Below, one piece after another: positions 24,680 to 33,406 of a stretch of DNA of 64,000 bases. How positions within the stretch are numbered: the stretch's first letter is position 1; each line of letters starts with the position of its first letter. Position numbers and translations under genes: made by a program. The notes under the pieces were generated by a model. It was given only the letters and a program-made list of their open reading frames with translations, was not told the origin of the DNA and did not search any database. The stretch comes from Poriferisodalis sp965215815 (GTDB taxonomy: Bacteria > Actinomycetota > Acidimicrobiia > Acidimicrobiales > Poriferisodalaceae), in contig NZ_CBDCEO010000013.1 in assembly GCF_965215815.1 (NCBI RefSeq), positions 186,001-250,000 of the forward strand. The letters run 5' to 3'.

Positions 24680-25459
24680 TCAGATGATCTTCAGCTCGGT
24701 GAGGAACTCGACGATGTTGGTGTGCGCATCGCCTTCATCGGTGATGATCTCGCCAGCCTCACGCTCGGCCGCATCGGTCACCTCGATCGTTTCCTGGCGG
24801 GCGCCTGCCACACCGACTGCGCTCGCATCGATGCCCAGCGCTGCGAGATCTTTCGGATCGACCGGTTTCTTCTTGGCCGCCATGATCCCCTTGAACGACG
24901 GATAGCGAGGCTCCACCACGCCTGCGGTCACCGAGACCACTGCTGGAAGCGCGCACTCCACCTGGTCGTAGCCGGCTTCGGTCTGGCGCTGGACGCTTGC
25001 GATGCCATCGGTGATCTCGATGTGCTTCGCGAACGTGACCGACGGCAATCCCATGACGCCGGCCACCATCTCGGGAACGGTGCCGGTGTAGCCGTCGCTG
25101 GACTCGGTGCCGGCCAGGACGAGGTCGGCTTCGAGCTCGCCGATAGCGGCACCCAGCACCTTGGCGGTGGCAAGTGCGTCGCTGCCGGCCAGTGCGTCGT
25201 CGCTGATCAGCACCGCGTCGTCGGCGCCCATCGCCAACGCGGTCCGCAACCCGCTGGTCTCAGAGCGGGGCGCCATTGACACCAGCGTCACCTGGCCGCC
25301 ACCGGCTGCCTCTACGAGCTGCAGCGCCATCTCGACGCCGTAGGAGTCGGATTCGTCCAGAATCAGCTTGTCGTCCCGGTTCAGCGTCCGGGTATCGGAC
25401 TGGAGCTGTCCCGGGATAGCCGGGTCTGGAATCTGCTTGACGCACACAACGACCTTCAT
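24680..25459 (-). CDS. etfB: Electron transfer flavoprotein beta subunit
   Basis: A 259-residue EtfB, the AMP-binding partner of EtfA. It begins MKVVVCVKQIPDPA, contains ILDESDSYGVEMALQLVEAAGG, DLVLAGTESSDGYTGTVPEM and MAAKKKPVDP, and ends LTELKII. The start at ATG 25459 matches the family. An upstream extension would read through the 41-bp repeats and is rejected. With etfA it supports fatty-acid or amino-acid oxidation, consistent with the two enoyl-CoA hydratases and the CoA transferase elsewhere in the window. Confidence 0.96.
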   Translation of the reverse strand: MKVVVCVKQIPDPAIPGQLQSDTRTLNRDDKLILDESDSYGVEMALQLVEAAGGGQVTLVSMAPRSETSGLRTALAMGADDAVLISDDALAGSDALATAKVLGAAIGELEADLVLAGTESSDGYTGTVPEMVAGVMGLPSVTFAKHIEITDGIASVQRQTEAGYDQVECALPAVVSVTAGVVEPRYPSFKGIMAAKKKPVDPKDLAALGIDASAVGVAGARQETIEVTDAAEREAGEIITDEGDAHTNIVEFLTELKII

Positions 25460-25487
25460 GGCTCGGCAGTCTGCCGACTCACGCATC

Positions 25488-25528
25488 CGTTGCCACACCA
25501 GTTGCTTGATGGTGCTCGCAAGCTCGCA
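25488..25528. repeat. 41-bp imperfect direct repeat, copy 1
   Basis: cgttgccacacc...gatggtgctcgcaa.ctcgca; matches 25557-25597 with six mismatches in 41. It lies between the etfB start and the poly-G surface locus. Confidence 0.85.
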
Positions 25529-25556
25529 TCTAACGGGCAATCCACCGACATGAGAT

Positions 25557-25597
25557 CGTTGCCACACCGAGTGTCTGATGGTGCTCGCAAGGTCGCA
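25557..25597. repeat. 41-bp imperfect direct repeat, copy 2
   Basis: Second copy, 69 bases downstream of the first. It ends five bases before the ATG at 25602 of the poly-G surface locus, so it is placed to act as promoter or operator DNA. Confidence 0.85.
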
Positions 25598-25601
25598 GGA
25601 A

Positions 25602-28290
25602 ATGAGTATTATTCATGTCTTAATGATCTTCAACCTTAGAAACGGCGGGCGTATTGGGGGGGGGGGGGGGATCCGCCCCGGCGGCACAGCCAGCGGCTTG
25701 GGGCCGCAGCGGCTGCGGTGACAGTCGTTGCAGCACTGCTGGCAACGCCGAACGCGGGCGCCGCGATCAGCGACGCTGAACGGGCACAGCGACCCTCGGG
25801 TCTGACCGCGGAAGCGCTGTGCGGCAGCGGCGGAGTGGCGCTGTCGGGCAACTCGAGCTTCGCGTTCGCGGACATCCCCGCCGTGTTCGACTGTCCCCCA
25901 CCACCCATCAATACCGACGACAACAGCGGGGACGGCGGCGGGGACAACAGCGGGGACGGCGGCGGGGACGGCGGCGGGGACGGCGAAGTACCTGTCGGCG
26001 GTTCGATCGTGAAGTCCGGCGAGGGCGAGCCGGACGAGGCCAAAGAAGAAGACGCGAAGCTAGGGGACGACGGCCTCGAACGGCAAAACGTGCAGCAGAA
26101 CGCGGTGGTGGCGTTCCCGGTGCGGGTGTTCGATTTGGACTCGGCCAATACTGGTTCGAAGGGTCTGTGGGGTGACGGGACGACGCTGTGGGTGGCTGAC
26201 GAAGGTGACAAGAAGGGATACGCGTACGAGCTGGACGATCCCAACACTGACGCAGATGAGCTAGGCACCCGCGACTCGTCTGTGGACTTCGGGACGGTCC
26301 ATCCAAGGGGCTTGTGGTCCGACGGGGACACGGCGTGGGCACTCGACTACACCAACGACAAGCTGGTGGCCTTCGACTGGCCGGCGCGCACCCGTAAACC
26401 GTCCCGTGACGTGACCCTCGACAGCGACCACACCAATGAGGCGGGCCTGTGGGGCCACAACGGCGTGCTGTACGTCCTCCAAGCCACAACTACCGACCCC
26501 AAGGTGTACGCCTACCAATACCTCAACAACGCGCACGGCCTGACCGTGACGGGCCATTCTGAGCCGGGGTCAACGCTGACTGCGTCCATCGGGGGCATCG
26601 TCGATCCCGATGGGCTGGCCGACCCGTTCACGCCGACCCTGCAGTGGCAGCGCAGCAGCGACGGCGGCCAGACGTGGTCTGCCATCGCGGGCGAGACCGG
26701 CACCGAGTACACGCTGGTGACTGCTGATGCGGGCGCCCTGGTGCGGGTGGAGGCGAGCTTCACCGACAACGCTGGCTACGCCGAGGTACTTCCCAGTCCG
26801 CCTCGGGCGATCACCGCTGTCCAGCCGTTGGATTACACGGTGTACGGCGATCTGGACCTGTTCGTGGACAGTCACTCGGACTGCTCCGACGACGACCAGA
26901 CCACTGAGGCAAACTGCGACACCAATGACACCCCGCAGGGGATTTGGTCTGATGGGACCACGGTGTGGGTGGGCGAGGACGGCGCCACGCATATGTTCGC
27001 GTACACGCTGGCGACCGGCGCCCGGGACACGTCCAAAGAGGTCTCCCAGAGTCAGATCGGCCGCCGGATGTCGACGACAACGTGCCGATCATCCTGCGCG
27101 GTGTCGCGACTGACGGGCAGCACATGTGGTATTCCGACACCACCAAGCGTGTGTTGGCGTACCGGATCGATGACGGCACCGAGTGGACTGAGCGGGCGCC
27201 GTCACAGTGGGTCCAAGATGCGCTCACGCTCAGCGTCGGCAAGGAGAACACGAGCGACGCGGCCGGGCTGTGGTTCAACGGGGTGACCATGTTCGTAGCG
27301 GGGGATTCTCCCGCCACCGGCAACCGCAACAGAACCGTCGGCGGAAAGATCAGGGTGTATCGGCTGGGTGACAATGCGTCGGGCCAGGTGGTGGTGTCGG
27401 GTCGGGCGACTCCTGAGGGGACGCTGACCGCGGACACGTCGGCGATCACCGATCCTGACGGGCTGCCCGACTCGTTCGCGCCTGATCTGCAGTGGCAGAC
27501 CAGCATCGACAGCGGCATCACGTGGACTGACATCGTCGGGCAGACCGCCGCTGCTTATCTGGTCACCGACGATGATCTGGGCAAGTGGCTGCGGGTACAG
27601 GCCAGCTTCACTCACAACGGCGGGTTCGCCGAGCTGATCTTCAGCTCGGCGGTCAAGGTGACGCTGCCCCAGGCGACACAACCCGGGCTGGGCGAGCCGC
27701 ATGTGACTGCGGGCGGATACCACACGTGTGCGCTGCTCAAGGCCGGCGATGTCGAGTGCCACGGCTATGACGAGTTCGGCCAGGTCAGCGCGATTCCGGC
27801 GCTGGATCCCACCACGACCCCGCCCGAGACTTGGAAGCTGGTCTCGGGCGGGGAGTTCCACACGTGCGGGCTGGTGTCAGACGGCACGGTGCGCTGCTGG
27901 GGCAACGGGGGAACCCACCTGGGAACCCCCCAACAGACCAACGCATCGGCCAACCACCAGTCCTTGTCGTCACAGCCCGAACCGCCCGCGGGCACGCAAT
28001 GGGAAAGCGTCGCAGCCGGCGCGCACCACACCTGCGCCACCGCGGGAGCGACCAGCGTCACGTCGCAGATCGTCTGCTGGGGCAACGAGATCGTCCTGCA
28101 CAACCTGATCCCCAACAAACGCGAGCATCCCACCGGCCGCTTCGTCGGCGACCACGCCAGATTCCCCTCCGTGGGCAGCTGGCACACCTGCTGGCACAGC
28201 TGCTGGGTCGACAGCCAAAGCGACGACCGAGTCACCTGCAAAGGCGACACCAGCTTCGGCGCCCAAACCTGGAACAACAAACGCCTCTAG
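25602..28290 (+). CDS. Secreted repeat protein (beta-propeller-like, Ig-like and RCC1 units), out of frame at a G15 tract and again near 27.05 kb
   Basis: Three frames join into one surface protein. Segment 1: ATG at 25602 or 25623 reads through the G15 tract and then stops at about 25720. Segment 2 (about 25673-27050) begins PPRRHSQRLGAAAAAVTVV, a good signal peptide ending NAGA. It continues with an acidic linker and repeats of the type LWGDGTTLWVADEG, GLWSDGDTAWALD and GIWSDGTTVWVGEDG around an Ig-like unit (VTGHSEPGSTLTASIGGIVD). Segment 3 (about 27060-28290) continues the same repeats (GVATDGQHMWYSD), a second Ig-like unit and RCC1-like repeats (AGGYHTCALLKAGDVECHG, SGGEFHTCGLVSDGTVRCWG). 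The G tract needs one more or two fewer Gs to open the frame. The second shift is not at a homopolymer and may be a real lesion. No cell-wall anchor was seen. Adhesin or matrix function is inference. Confidence 0.75.
25656..25670. repeat. G15 homopolymer at the start of the surface gene
   Basis: Fifteen consecutive Gs between an upstream ATG (25623, frame open through the tract) and the signal-peptide frame, which is offset by +2. The nearest in-frame stop upstream of the signal-peptide frame is TAG at 25637, so the signal peptide has no ATG of its own. Confidence 0.9.
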
Positions 28291-28654
28291 GTGGTGAGTT
28301 CCGATTGGAGTTCGCCATCTAGTGCTGTATCCGCAAACGTTTGCGCTGCCGTCGGCGCGCCGGGTGCTGGGTGCTGGCGTCCCGTTGTCCTCGCGAGCGG
28401 CGTCAGCAGGGCCCGAAGGTGTTATTGCCCGGACAGCAAGATCAGCGGTGCCGCGTGAGCTAGTGACCCAGTGTCGGTGATCGGGCAGGGCACTCGCCCG
28501 CGATGAGTGGGCTGCGTTGCGGTGCGCGGGCTGCGTTGCGGTGCGCGGGCTGCGTTGCGGTGCGCGGGCTGCGTTGCGGTGCGCGGGCTGCGTTGGTGCC
28601 GTCGGGGGTCGTTTCGAGGCTTTCGTATAACACCCCTCATTTACAGTCATTGTC
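28291..28654. other. Intergenic region with tandem repeats before the HNH gene
   Basis: 364 bases without a supported gene. The first 200 bases have ordinary composition. 28513-28595 holds 4.3 tandem copies of a 19-bp unit. A short AT-richer stretch at 28625-28650 precedes the HNH-protein ATG and is its probable promoter. Confidence 0.6.
28513..28595. repeat. 19-bp tandem repeat, 4.3 copies
   Basis: Unit gcgttgcggtgcgcgggct repeated perfectly at 28513, 28532, 28551 and 28570, followed by a partial unit. The copies are identical and head to tail without spacers, so this is a minisatellite and not a CRISPR array. Confidence 0.95.
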
Positions 28655-30364
28655 ATGAAGCGCTCAGACGTTCGCAGCGATTCGGCGGCGGGAATGGCGA
28701 CTGGTTCGGTGGCGGCGAGCGGCGCGGCTGTGGCCCTGCCGCCCAAGCTGTCGTCGCCGGCTGGGCCCGAGTCGCCTCGGGTCGAGCCGGCATCGCTTCA
28801 GGTTGGGCCGGCTGGGCCGGTGTCGTCTCCGGTCGAAGCGGTGTCACCTTCAGCTGAGCCGGTGTTGCCTTCAGCGGTGCCGGTTGGGCCGGTGTTGGCG
28901 GTTGAGGGTGTGGTGGGGGTGCTGTGCGGGGCGCGTGAGGTGGTCACCAGAGCGTCGCGGGTGCCGCTGGGCGACGTCGGCTGTGACACGCTCGCCGATG
29001 TCATCGCCGCCGCGGCACGGTTGCGCTCAGCAACAGACGCAGTGCTGCTCGCAGCGACCGCCGCACTCGAAGCCGCCCGCCCAGGGTCAGGCCGCTCGAC
29101 CTTGCGTGAGCGGGCGCGGCTGAGCAAGCGCGACGCCAAGCGCACCGTCGAGGTCGGCGAGCAGGTCGCTCTGATGCCCAATGTTGCTCGGGGCCTGGCG
29201 GTGGGTGAGCTGAACGTCGAGCACGCGGCTGTGCTCGCCGACGCTGCGCGGCGCACCAGCCCTGACGCGGTCGACACCGCTGCCGAACTGCTCGAAGCCG
29301 CCGCGGTGGTGTCGCCTGAGACGCTGCGCGACCAGGCCAAGAGGTTCGCGGCGCGTCACGACCCTGCCGCCGCGCAGTGCGAGCTGAGCCGTCAGCGCCG
29401 CGATCGGTGTGCTTCGTTGTTTGTCGATGAGTCCACCGGGATGGGTGTGCTGCACGCGGAGTTCGACCCGATCAGCTTCGCGTTGGTGCGCCAGGCACTC
29501 GAGAACTACAACGACGCCCTGTGGCGTCTCGACGGCGGACGCGACGCCACACCCAACCAGATCCGCGACAACCGCCAACGCCTCGCGGACAGCCTTTTTG
29601 AGATCGTCACCGACCGCAACGCCCTGGCCACCATCGACCACCCCGCCGCACACGGCCACAACACCAGGCGCCGCCCACAACCTGATGACAGGCACGGCGG
29701 GTGCAGCGATGACGACCGGGGCCGCAACAGCGATGCCGAGCACGGCGGGTGCAGCGATGACGACCCGGGCCGCAACAGCAATGCCGAGCACCGCGGGGAC
29801 AGCGATGCCACGCTGAGCGGAGACGGCGATGTCGCCTCCGAAGGCCCGGCGGGCCGCTCGATCGATCGCTGGCGGCCCGCCCAAGCACCCAACCAGCTCG
29901 TGATCATCGCCGAGATCGGCGTCATCGACGGCACCAAACCCGACGGAACATGCGAACTGCTCGGCGCCGGACCCGTCCCGCCGTCAATCCTGGACGATCT
30001 CTCACCTGACACGCGCATCGCAGGCGCTCTGTTCGACACCAACGGAGAGATCCTGTGGCTCGGACGCAGCCGTCGACACGCCAGCGTCGCCCAGCAGTTC
30101 GCCGTGGCTGTACGCGACCGCGGCTGCGTGCTGTGCCGCTCACCCATGCACCGCTGCGACTCCCACCACATCGACGAATGGGCAGCCGACAACGGCCTTA
30201 CGGACGTGCCCAACCTCGCAGCCCTGTGCGGCGACTGCCACCACAAGCTCCACAACAACAACGAGCGACTTGAGCGGCGTCCCGCCCCCGGCCGATGGAC
30301 AACCACACCCCGCACGAACGCCACCGGCGAGACCAACGACACCACAGCGACAGAGCCGCCTTGA
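28655..30364 (+). CDS. DUF222 / 13E12-repeat family HNH endonuclease
   Basis: A 569-residue actinobacterial DUF222-HNH protein. Residues 1-85 are a Pro/Ala/Val-rich low-complexity stretch. The DUF222 helical region follows (LRERARLSKRDAKRTVEVGE, ARGLAVGELNVEHAAVLAD, ASLFVDESTGMGVLHAEFDP). The C-terminal HNH domain at about residues 489-538 reads GCVLCRSPMHRCDSHHIDEW and LAALCGDCHHKLHNN, with the CxxC pairs and the HH motif. A His/Asp/Gly-rich insert is made of two 48-bp repeats. Members are often multicopy (REP13E12-like) and associated with mobile DNA. The target is unknown. It sits right after the broken surface gene and tandem repeat, suggesting an accessory segment. Confidence 0.9.
   Translation: MKRSDVRSDSAAGMATGSVAASGAAVALPPKLSSPAGPESPRVEPASLQVGPAGPVSSPVEAVSPSAEPVLPSAVPVGPVLAVEGVVGVLCGAREVVTRASRVPLGDVGCDTLADVIAAAARLRSATDAVLLAATAALEAARPGSGRSTLRERARLSKRDAKRTVEVGEQVALMPNVARGLAVGELNVEHAAVLADAARRTSPDAVDTAAELLEAAAVVSPETLRDQAKRFAARHDPAAAQCELSRQRRDRCASLFVDESTGMGVLHAEFDPISFALVRQALENYNDALWRLDGGRDATPNQIRDNRQRLADSLFEIVTDRNALATIDHPAAHGHNTRRRPQPDDRHGGCSDDDRGRNSDAEHGGCSDDDPGRNSNAEHRGDSDATLSGDGDVASEGPAGRSIDRWRPAQAPNQLVIIAEIGVIDGTKPDGTCELLGAGPVPPSILDDLSPDTRIAGALFDTNGEILWLGRSRRHASVAQQFAVAVRDRGCVLCRSPMHRCDSHHIDEWAADNGLTDVPNLAALCGDCHHKLHNNNERLERRPAPGRWTTTPRTNATGETNDTTATEPP
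29696..29791. repeat. Two in-frame 48-bp repeats inside the HNH gene
   Basis: Units at 29696-29743 and 29744-29791, differing at only a few positions, with a degenerate third start. Each encodes 16 residues of a GGCSDDD-RGRNSDAEH type, so copy number alters linker length and keeps the frame. Confidence 0.88.
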
Positions 30365-30559
30365 TCCCACCCCTCACGGCCGAGGTAACACCCACCAACG
30401 CCAACCACACCAGCCACACTCGGCGATACCCGGCGAAACACCCACCAACGCCGACGCCAGCTACAGGGCGAACGCTTGCGGTCACCGCACCCGCTCCGGC
30501 GTCGACGTGCGCATCGACGCACGGCTCCGCATCCGCCCCGCATCGGTGAGAATTGCGCC

Positions 30560-31498
30560 GTGCGTGTCCTGCTGCTGGTTAACGACTCGGCGTCGTCGAC
30601 GACCGCTCGCACACGAGTGCTGATTCACACTGTGCTCTCGGAACGCCACGACACCGAGGTGGCGTTCACCAACCGCCGCGGGCACGCCGCTCGCCTGGCA
30701 CGCGGTGCCGCGACGACCGGAACCGATGCAGTGGTGGTGCTCGGCGGCGACGGCACGCTGAACGAGGCGGCCAACGGCGTGGCCGGAACCGACTGCGTGC
30801 TCGCCGCGCTGCCGGGCGGCTCGACCAACGTGTTCGCACGAACGATCGGGACACCCGACGATCCGCTCGTTGCGACCGAGGCAGTCCTCGACGCACTCGA
30901 AGCCGGCAGCATCACCTCGGCCGGGCTCGGCCGCACATCGGGCCGTTTCTTCCTGTTCCACTGCGGCATGGGACTCGACGCCGCGATCGTGGAGCGGGTC
31001 GAGCGCCACCCCACCCTCAAGCGCTACCTGGGCCATCCCCTGTTCCTGCTCGCGGGCGTCGACACCTTGCTGCGGCACTACGACCGGCGCACCGGCACCC
31101 TGTCCGCCCGCATTGCGGGGCCAGAGTCGACCCAAGTAGACGGCTGCTTCCTCATCGTGGTGGCCAACACCGATCCCTACACGTTTCTCGGCAGTCGACC
31201 AGTGCACATCGCCCCAGCGGCAACCCTGCACAACGGGTTGTCGGTGGTGGGCTTGCGATCGCTGCGCCTAGCCGATTCGCTCAACGTGATCTCAGCGGTA
31301 TTCGGCGCAAACGGCAGCCTCGGCGATATTGATCCGAGCGTGGTGCAGCGCATCGACCATGTCCGCGAGCTCACTGTGACGGGGATCCGCCCGTTCGGTC
31401 ACCAGCTCGACGGCGACCACCTCGGCGCCGTCGACGAACTGCGCATCGAGTGGGTGCCCGACGTGCTCAGGCTTGTCATGCCCTCCAGCACCGCCTGA
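30560..31498 (+). CDS. Diacylglycerol kinase-family lipid kinase
   Basis: A 312-residue member of the DagK catalytic-domain family (YegS/BmrU/DgkB-like), which phosphorylates diacylglycerol or related lipids. It begins VRVLLLVNDSASSTTARTR. The nucleotide-binding VVVLGGDGTLNEAANGVAG and LAALPGGSTNVFARTIG are the hallmark motifs, followed by FLFHCGMGLDAAIVERVE and a C-terminal GDHLGAVDELRIEWVPD. GTG 30560 has GGTGAG nine bases upstream and fits the family start, so it was preferred to a longer frame from 30476. The gene converges on pdtaS. Confidence 0.9.
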   Translation: MRVLLLVNDSASSTTARTRVLIHTVLSERHDTEVAFTNRRGHAARLARGAATTGTDAVVVLGGDGTLNEAANGVAGTDCVLAALPGGSTNVFARTIGTPDDPLVATEAVLDALEAGSITSAGLGRTSGRFFLFHCGMGLDAAIVERVERHPTLKRYLGHPLFLLAGVDTLLRHYDRRTGTLSARIAGPESTQVDGCFLIVVANTDPYTFLGSRPVHIAPAATLHNGLSVVGLRSLRLADSLNVISAVFGANGSLGDIDPSVVQRIDHVRELTVTGIRPFGHQLDGDHLGAVDELRIEWVPDVLRLVMPSSTA

Positions 31499-31513
31499 TC
31501 AGGCCCGGAGCGG

Positions 31514-33112
31514 TCAGGCGATCGTTCGCAACGGGATCTGCACGACCGCCTCGGAACCCGGCGGGGGCGTCCGCCGCCTGACCTCGAACGTTCCGCTCAG
31601 ATCGGTCCCGCACAATGCGCGCACGATCGAGGTTCCCAAGCCGCCGGAACGCTCAGTGTCGTACTCGTCTGGGATGCCGATGCCGTCGTCGCGCACGACC
31701 ATCGACAGCAGGTCCGCCGACGGCCGGGTGATCTCGACTTCCACGCTCCCGATGGGGCTCTCCTCGAGTCCCGGCGCAGCTTCCAGCGTGTGATCCTCGA
31801 TCTCCCACAAACGGGGGAACGCATGGTCGACGGCGTTCTGCAACAGCTCGTTGAGCACCACCGCCAGCGATGTCGCGGTCTGGGACCGCAGCATCCCCGC
31901 CTCGCAGGTGACGCTGAAGTCGATTGGTCGTTCAGGGAAGGTGATGCTCTGGCGCATCGTCTCGGTCAGCGTCTCGGCGACATCGCAGAAATCGACGTCG
32001 TCGGTGGTCTCGCTCGACAGCGTCTGGTGGACGAGAGCGATGGCACGGATGCGCCGCACCGCCTCGTCGAGCGCCCGGTTCGCCTCGCGCGACTCCAGGC
32101 GGCGGGCCTGGATGCGCAGCAGCGACGAGACCGTCTGCAGATTGTTCGTCACCCGGTGGTGAATCTCGCGAATGGTGGCGTCCTTGGAGATGAGCAGCCG
32201 GTCGCGGCGGCGCAGCTCGGTGACGTCGCGCAGCAGCACGAGGGCATTGCGCACGGGGGCATCGGTCAGTGGCAGCGCCTGCAATTGCACGGTCACGTAT
32301 CGGTGCTCGACCTCGCCCACGACAGGGATGCCGCCGCTCATGGCGCGTCCCACCACGTCCGGGCCGAGATCGAGATCTCGCACGCGCCGTCCTTGCACGT
32401 TGCCCCCGACGCCGATGCGGTGCAAGGCGCTCACGGCATTCGGCGACGCGAATCCGATGCGCGTCGTGTCGTCGGTGAGGAACAGGCCATCGCCGACTCG
32501 CGGTGCTTCTTCGTCAGCGATATCGGCGTCGCGGTAGGGGAACAGGCCTGCGGCAACCATGCGAGCCAGCCGGCCGAATGTGGCGATGTAGGTCCGCTCC
32601 AGCTCACCGGGATCGCGGATGTCGGTGAAGCGCGGCGTCACTTCGCTGCTCATCACAGCAATCGTCACGTCATCGAAGGTCACCGGCACCGCAGTGATGC
32701 GTGCCCGCCGGTCCCCCGGGACCCGCAGGCCCTCGCCAGTCACGATCACCCCACGGGCAAAGGCCTCCGACACCAGCGGCCGTTCGCTGGCGGCAACGCA
32801 GAGCCCGATGTGGTCGTCGCGGTACAGCGTGCGGCCGGTGGTGGGCCGGATCTGACCGATCACGGTCAAAGGAGCATCTGTGCCGAGACGCCGCCACGGA
32901 CGGGGCGTGCCGGTGAGGTCGTGCGGCTCAGGGCCCGATACGTCGTCGGGCAGCTCGTCGATCGACGCCACCTGTCCTGGCGCAAACAGCAGCAAGTCCG
33001 AGAACGACAGGTCGGCCAGCAGCGACCACCACGCTATGAGGCGTCGCAGATGCTCACGCGGGCTATCGCGCACGTTCACTGCTGGGCGCGGCCGGTCGGC
33101 GGGCGCCCGCAT
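31514..33112 (-). CDS. pdtaS: PdtaS-type cytosolic sensor histidine kinase
   Basis: A 532-residue soluble kinase of the HisKA_2 class, resembling mycobacterial PdtaS, which phosphorylates the RNA-binding antiterminator PdtaR. An N-terminal GAF-like domain (ARITAVPVTFDDVTIAVMSS) is followed by a PAS-like domain (LFLTDDTTRIGFASPNAV to NALVLLRDVTELRRRDRLL). The phosphoacceptor helix is IREIHHRVTNNLQTVSSLL. The ATP-binding boxes are VVLNELLQNAVDHAF, VVRDDGIGIP and GGLGTSIVRAL. No membrane segment is present. It lies 7 bases after the DUF3107 gene. No PdtaR gene is adjacent. The ATG at 33112 is drawn, though a start further in is possible. Confidence 0.9.
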   Translation of the reverse strand: MRAPADRPRPAVNVRDSPREHLRRLIAWWSLLADLSFSDLLLFAPGQVASIDELPDDVSGPEPHDLTGTPRPWRRLGTDAPLTVIGQIRPTTGRTLYRDDHIGLCVAASERPLVSEAFARGVIVTGEGLRVPGDRRARITAVPVTFDDVTIAVMSSEVTPRFTDIRDPGELERTYIATFGRLARMVAAGLFPYRDADIADEEAPRVGDGLFLTDDTTRIGFASPNAVSALHRIGVGGNVQGRRVRDLDLGPDVVGRAMSGGIPVVGEVEHRYVTVQLQALPLTDAPVRNALVLLRDVTELRRRDRLLISKDATIREIHHRVTNNLQTVSSLLRIQARRLESREANRALDEAVRRIRAIALVHQTLSSETTDDVDFCDVAETLTETMRQSITFPERPIDFSVTCEAGMLRSQTATSLAVVLNELLQNAVDHAFPRLWEIEDHTLEAAPGLEESPIGSVEVEITRPSADLLSMVVRDDGIGIPDEYDTERSGGLGTSIVRALCGTDLSGTFEVRRRTPPPGSEAVVQIPLRTIA

Positions 33113-33119
33113 AGGAGCC

Positions 33120-33350
33120 TCAGTCCGCGGCGAAGCCGATGCGCCGGTCGCCGGTCGGGCCCAACTCGAGAAATGCGAGCTTGTCGACGGGCACGCCGAC
33201 GCGGCGTCCGCTGCGATCGTTCAGCCAAAGCACCGATCCGTCGCCGCTCAATGCGGCTTCGAGCGCTGCAGCCGCATCTGCCGCGGCATCATCGTCGATC
33301 TCGACATTGAGCTCGCGACCACCGTGCGTGATGCCGATCCGGATGTCCAT
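33120..33350 (-). CDS. DUF3107 family small protein
   Basis: A 76-residue actinobacterial DUF3107 protein of unknown function. It begins MDIRIGITHGGRELNVEID, then ALEAALSGDGSVLWLNDRSG, RRVGVPVDKLAFLELG. The length and the RRV-VP-DKLA-LE pattern match the family. It is transcribed with, and 7 bases before, the PdtaS-like kinase gene. Confidence 0.88.
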   Translation of the reverse strand: MDIRIGITHGGRELNVEIDDDAAADAAAALEAALSGDGSVLWLNDRSGRRVGVPVDKLAFLELGPTGDRRIGFAAD

Positions 33351-33406
33351 GGCCGCAGGCTACCGGTGGTACCCGCGACCCCTGCCGAACGAGAGATCCG
33401 CTTTAG

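Noticed and set aside
25656..25670. The homopolymers as pure assembly artefacts
   Set aside because: Exact lengths may be wrong, but three long G/C runs, all at secreted-protein gene starts, are unlikely to be random error. The length caveat is kept in the findings.
28513..28595. Possible CRISPR array
   Set aside because: Units are only 19 bp, identical and contiguous with no spacers, and there are no cas genes.
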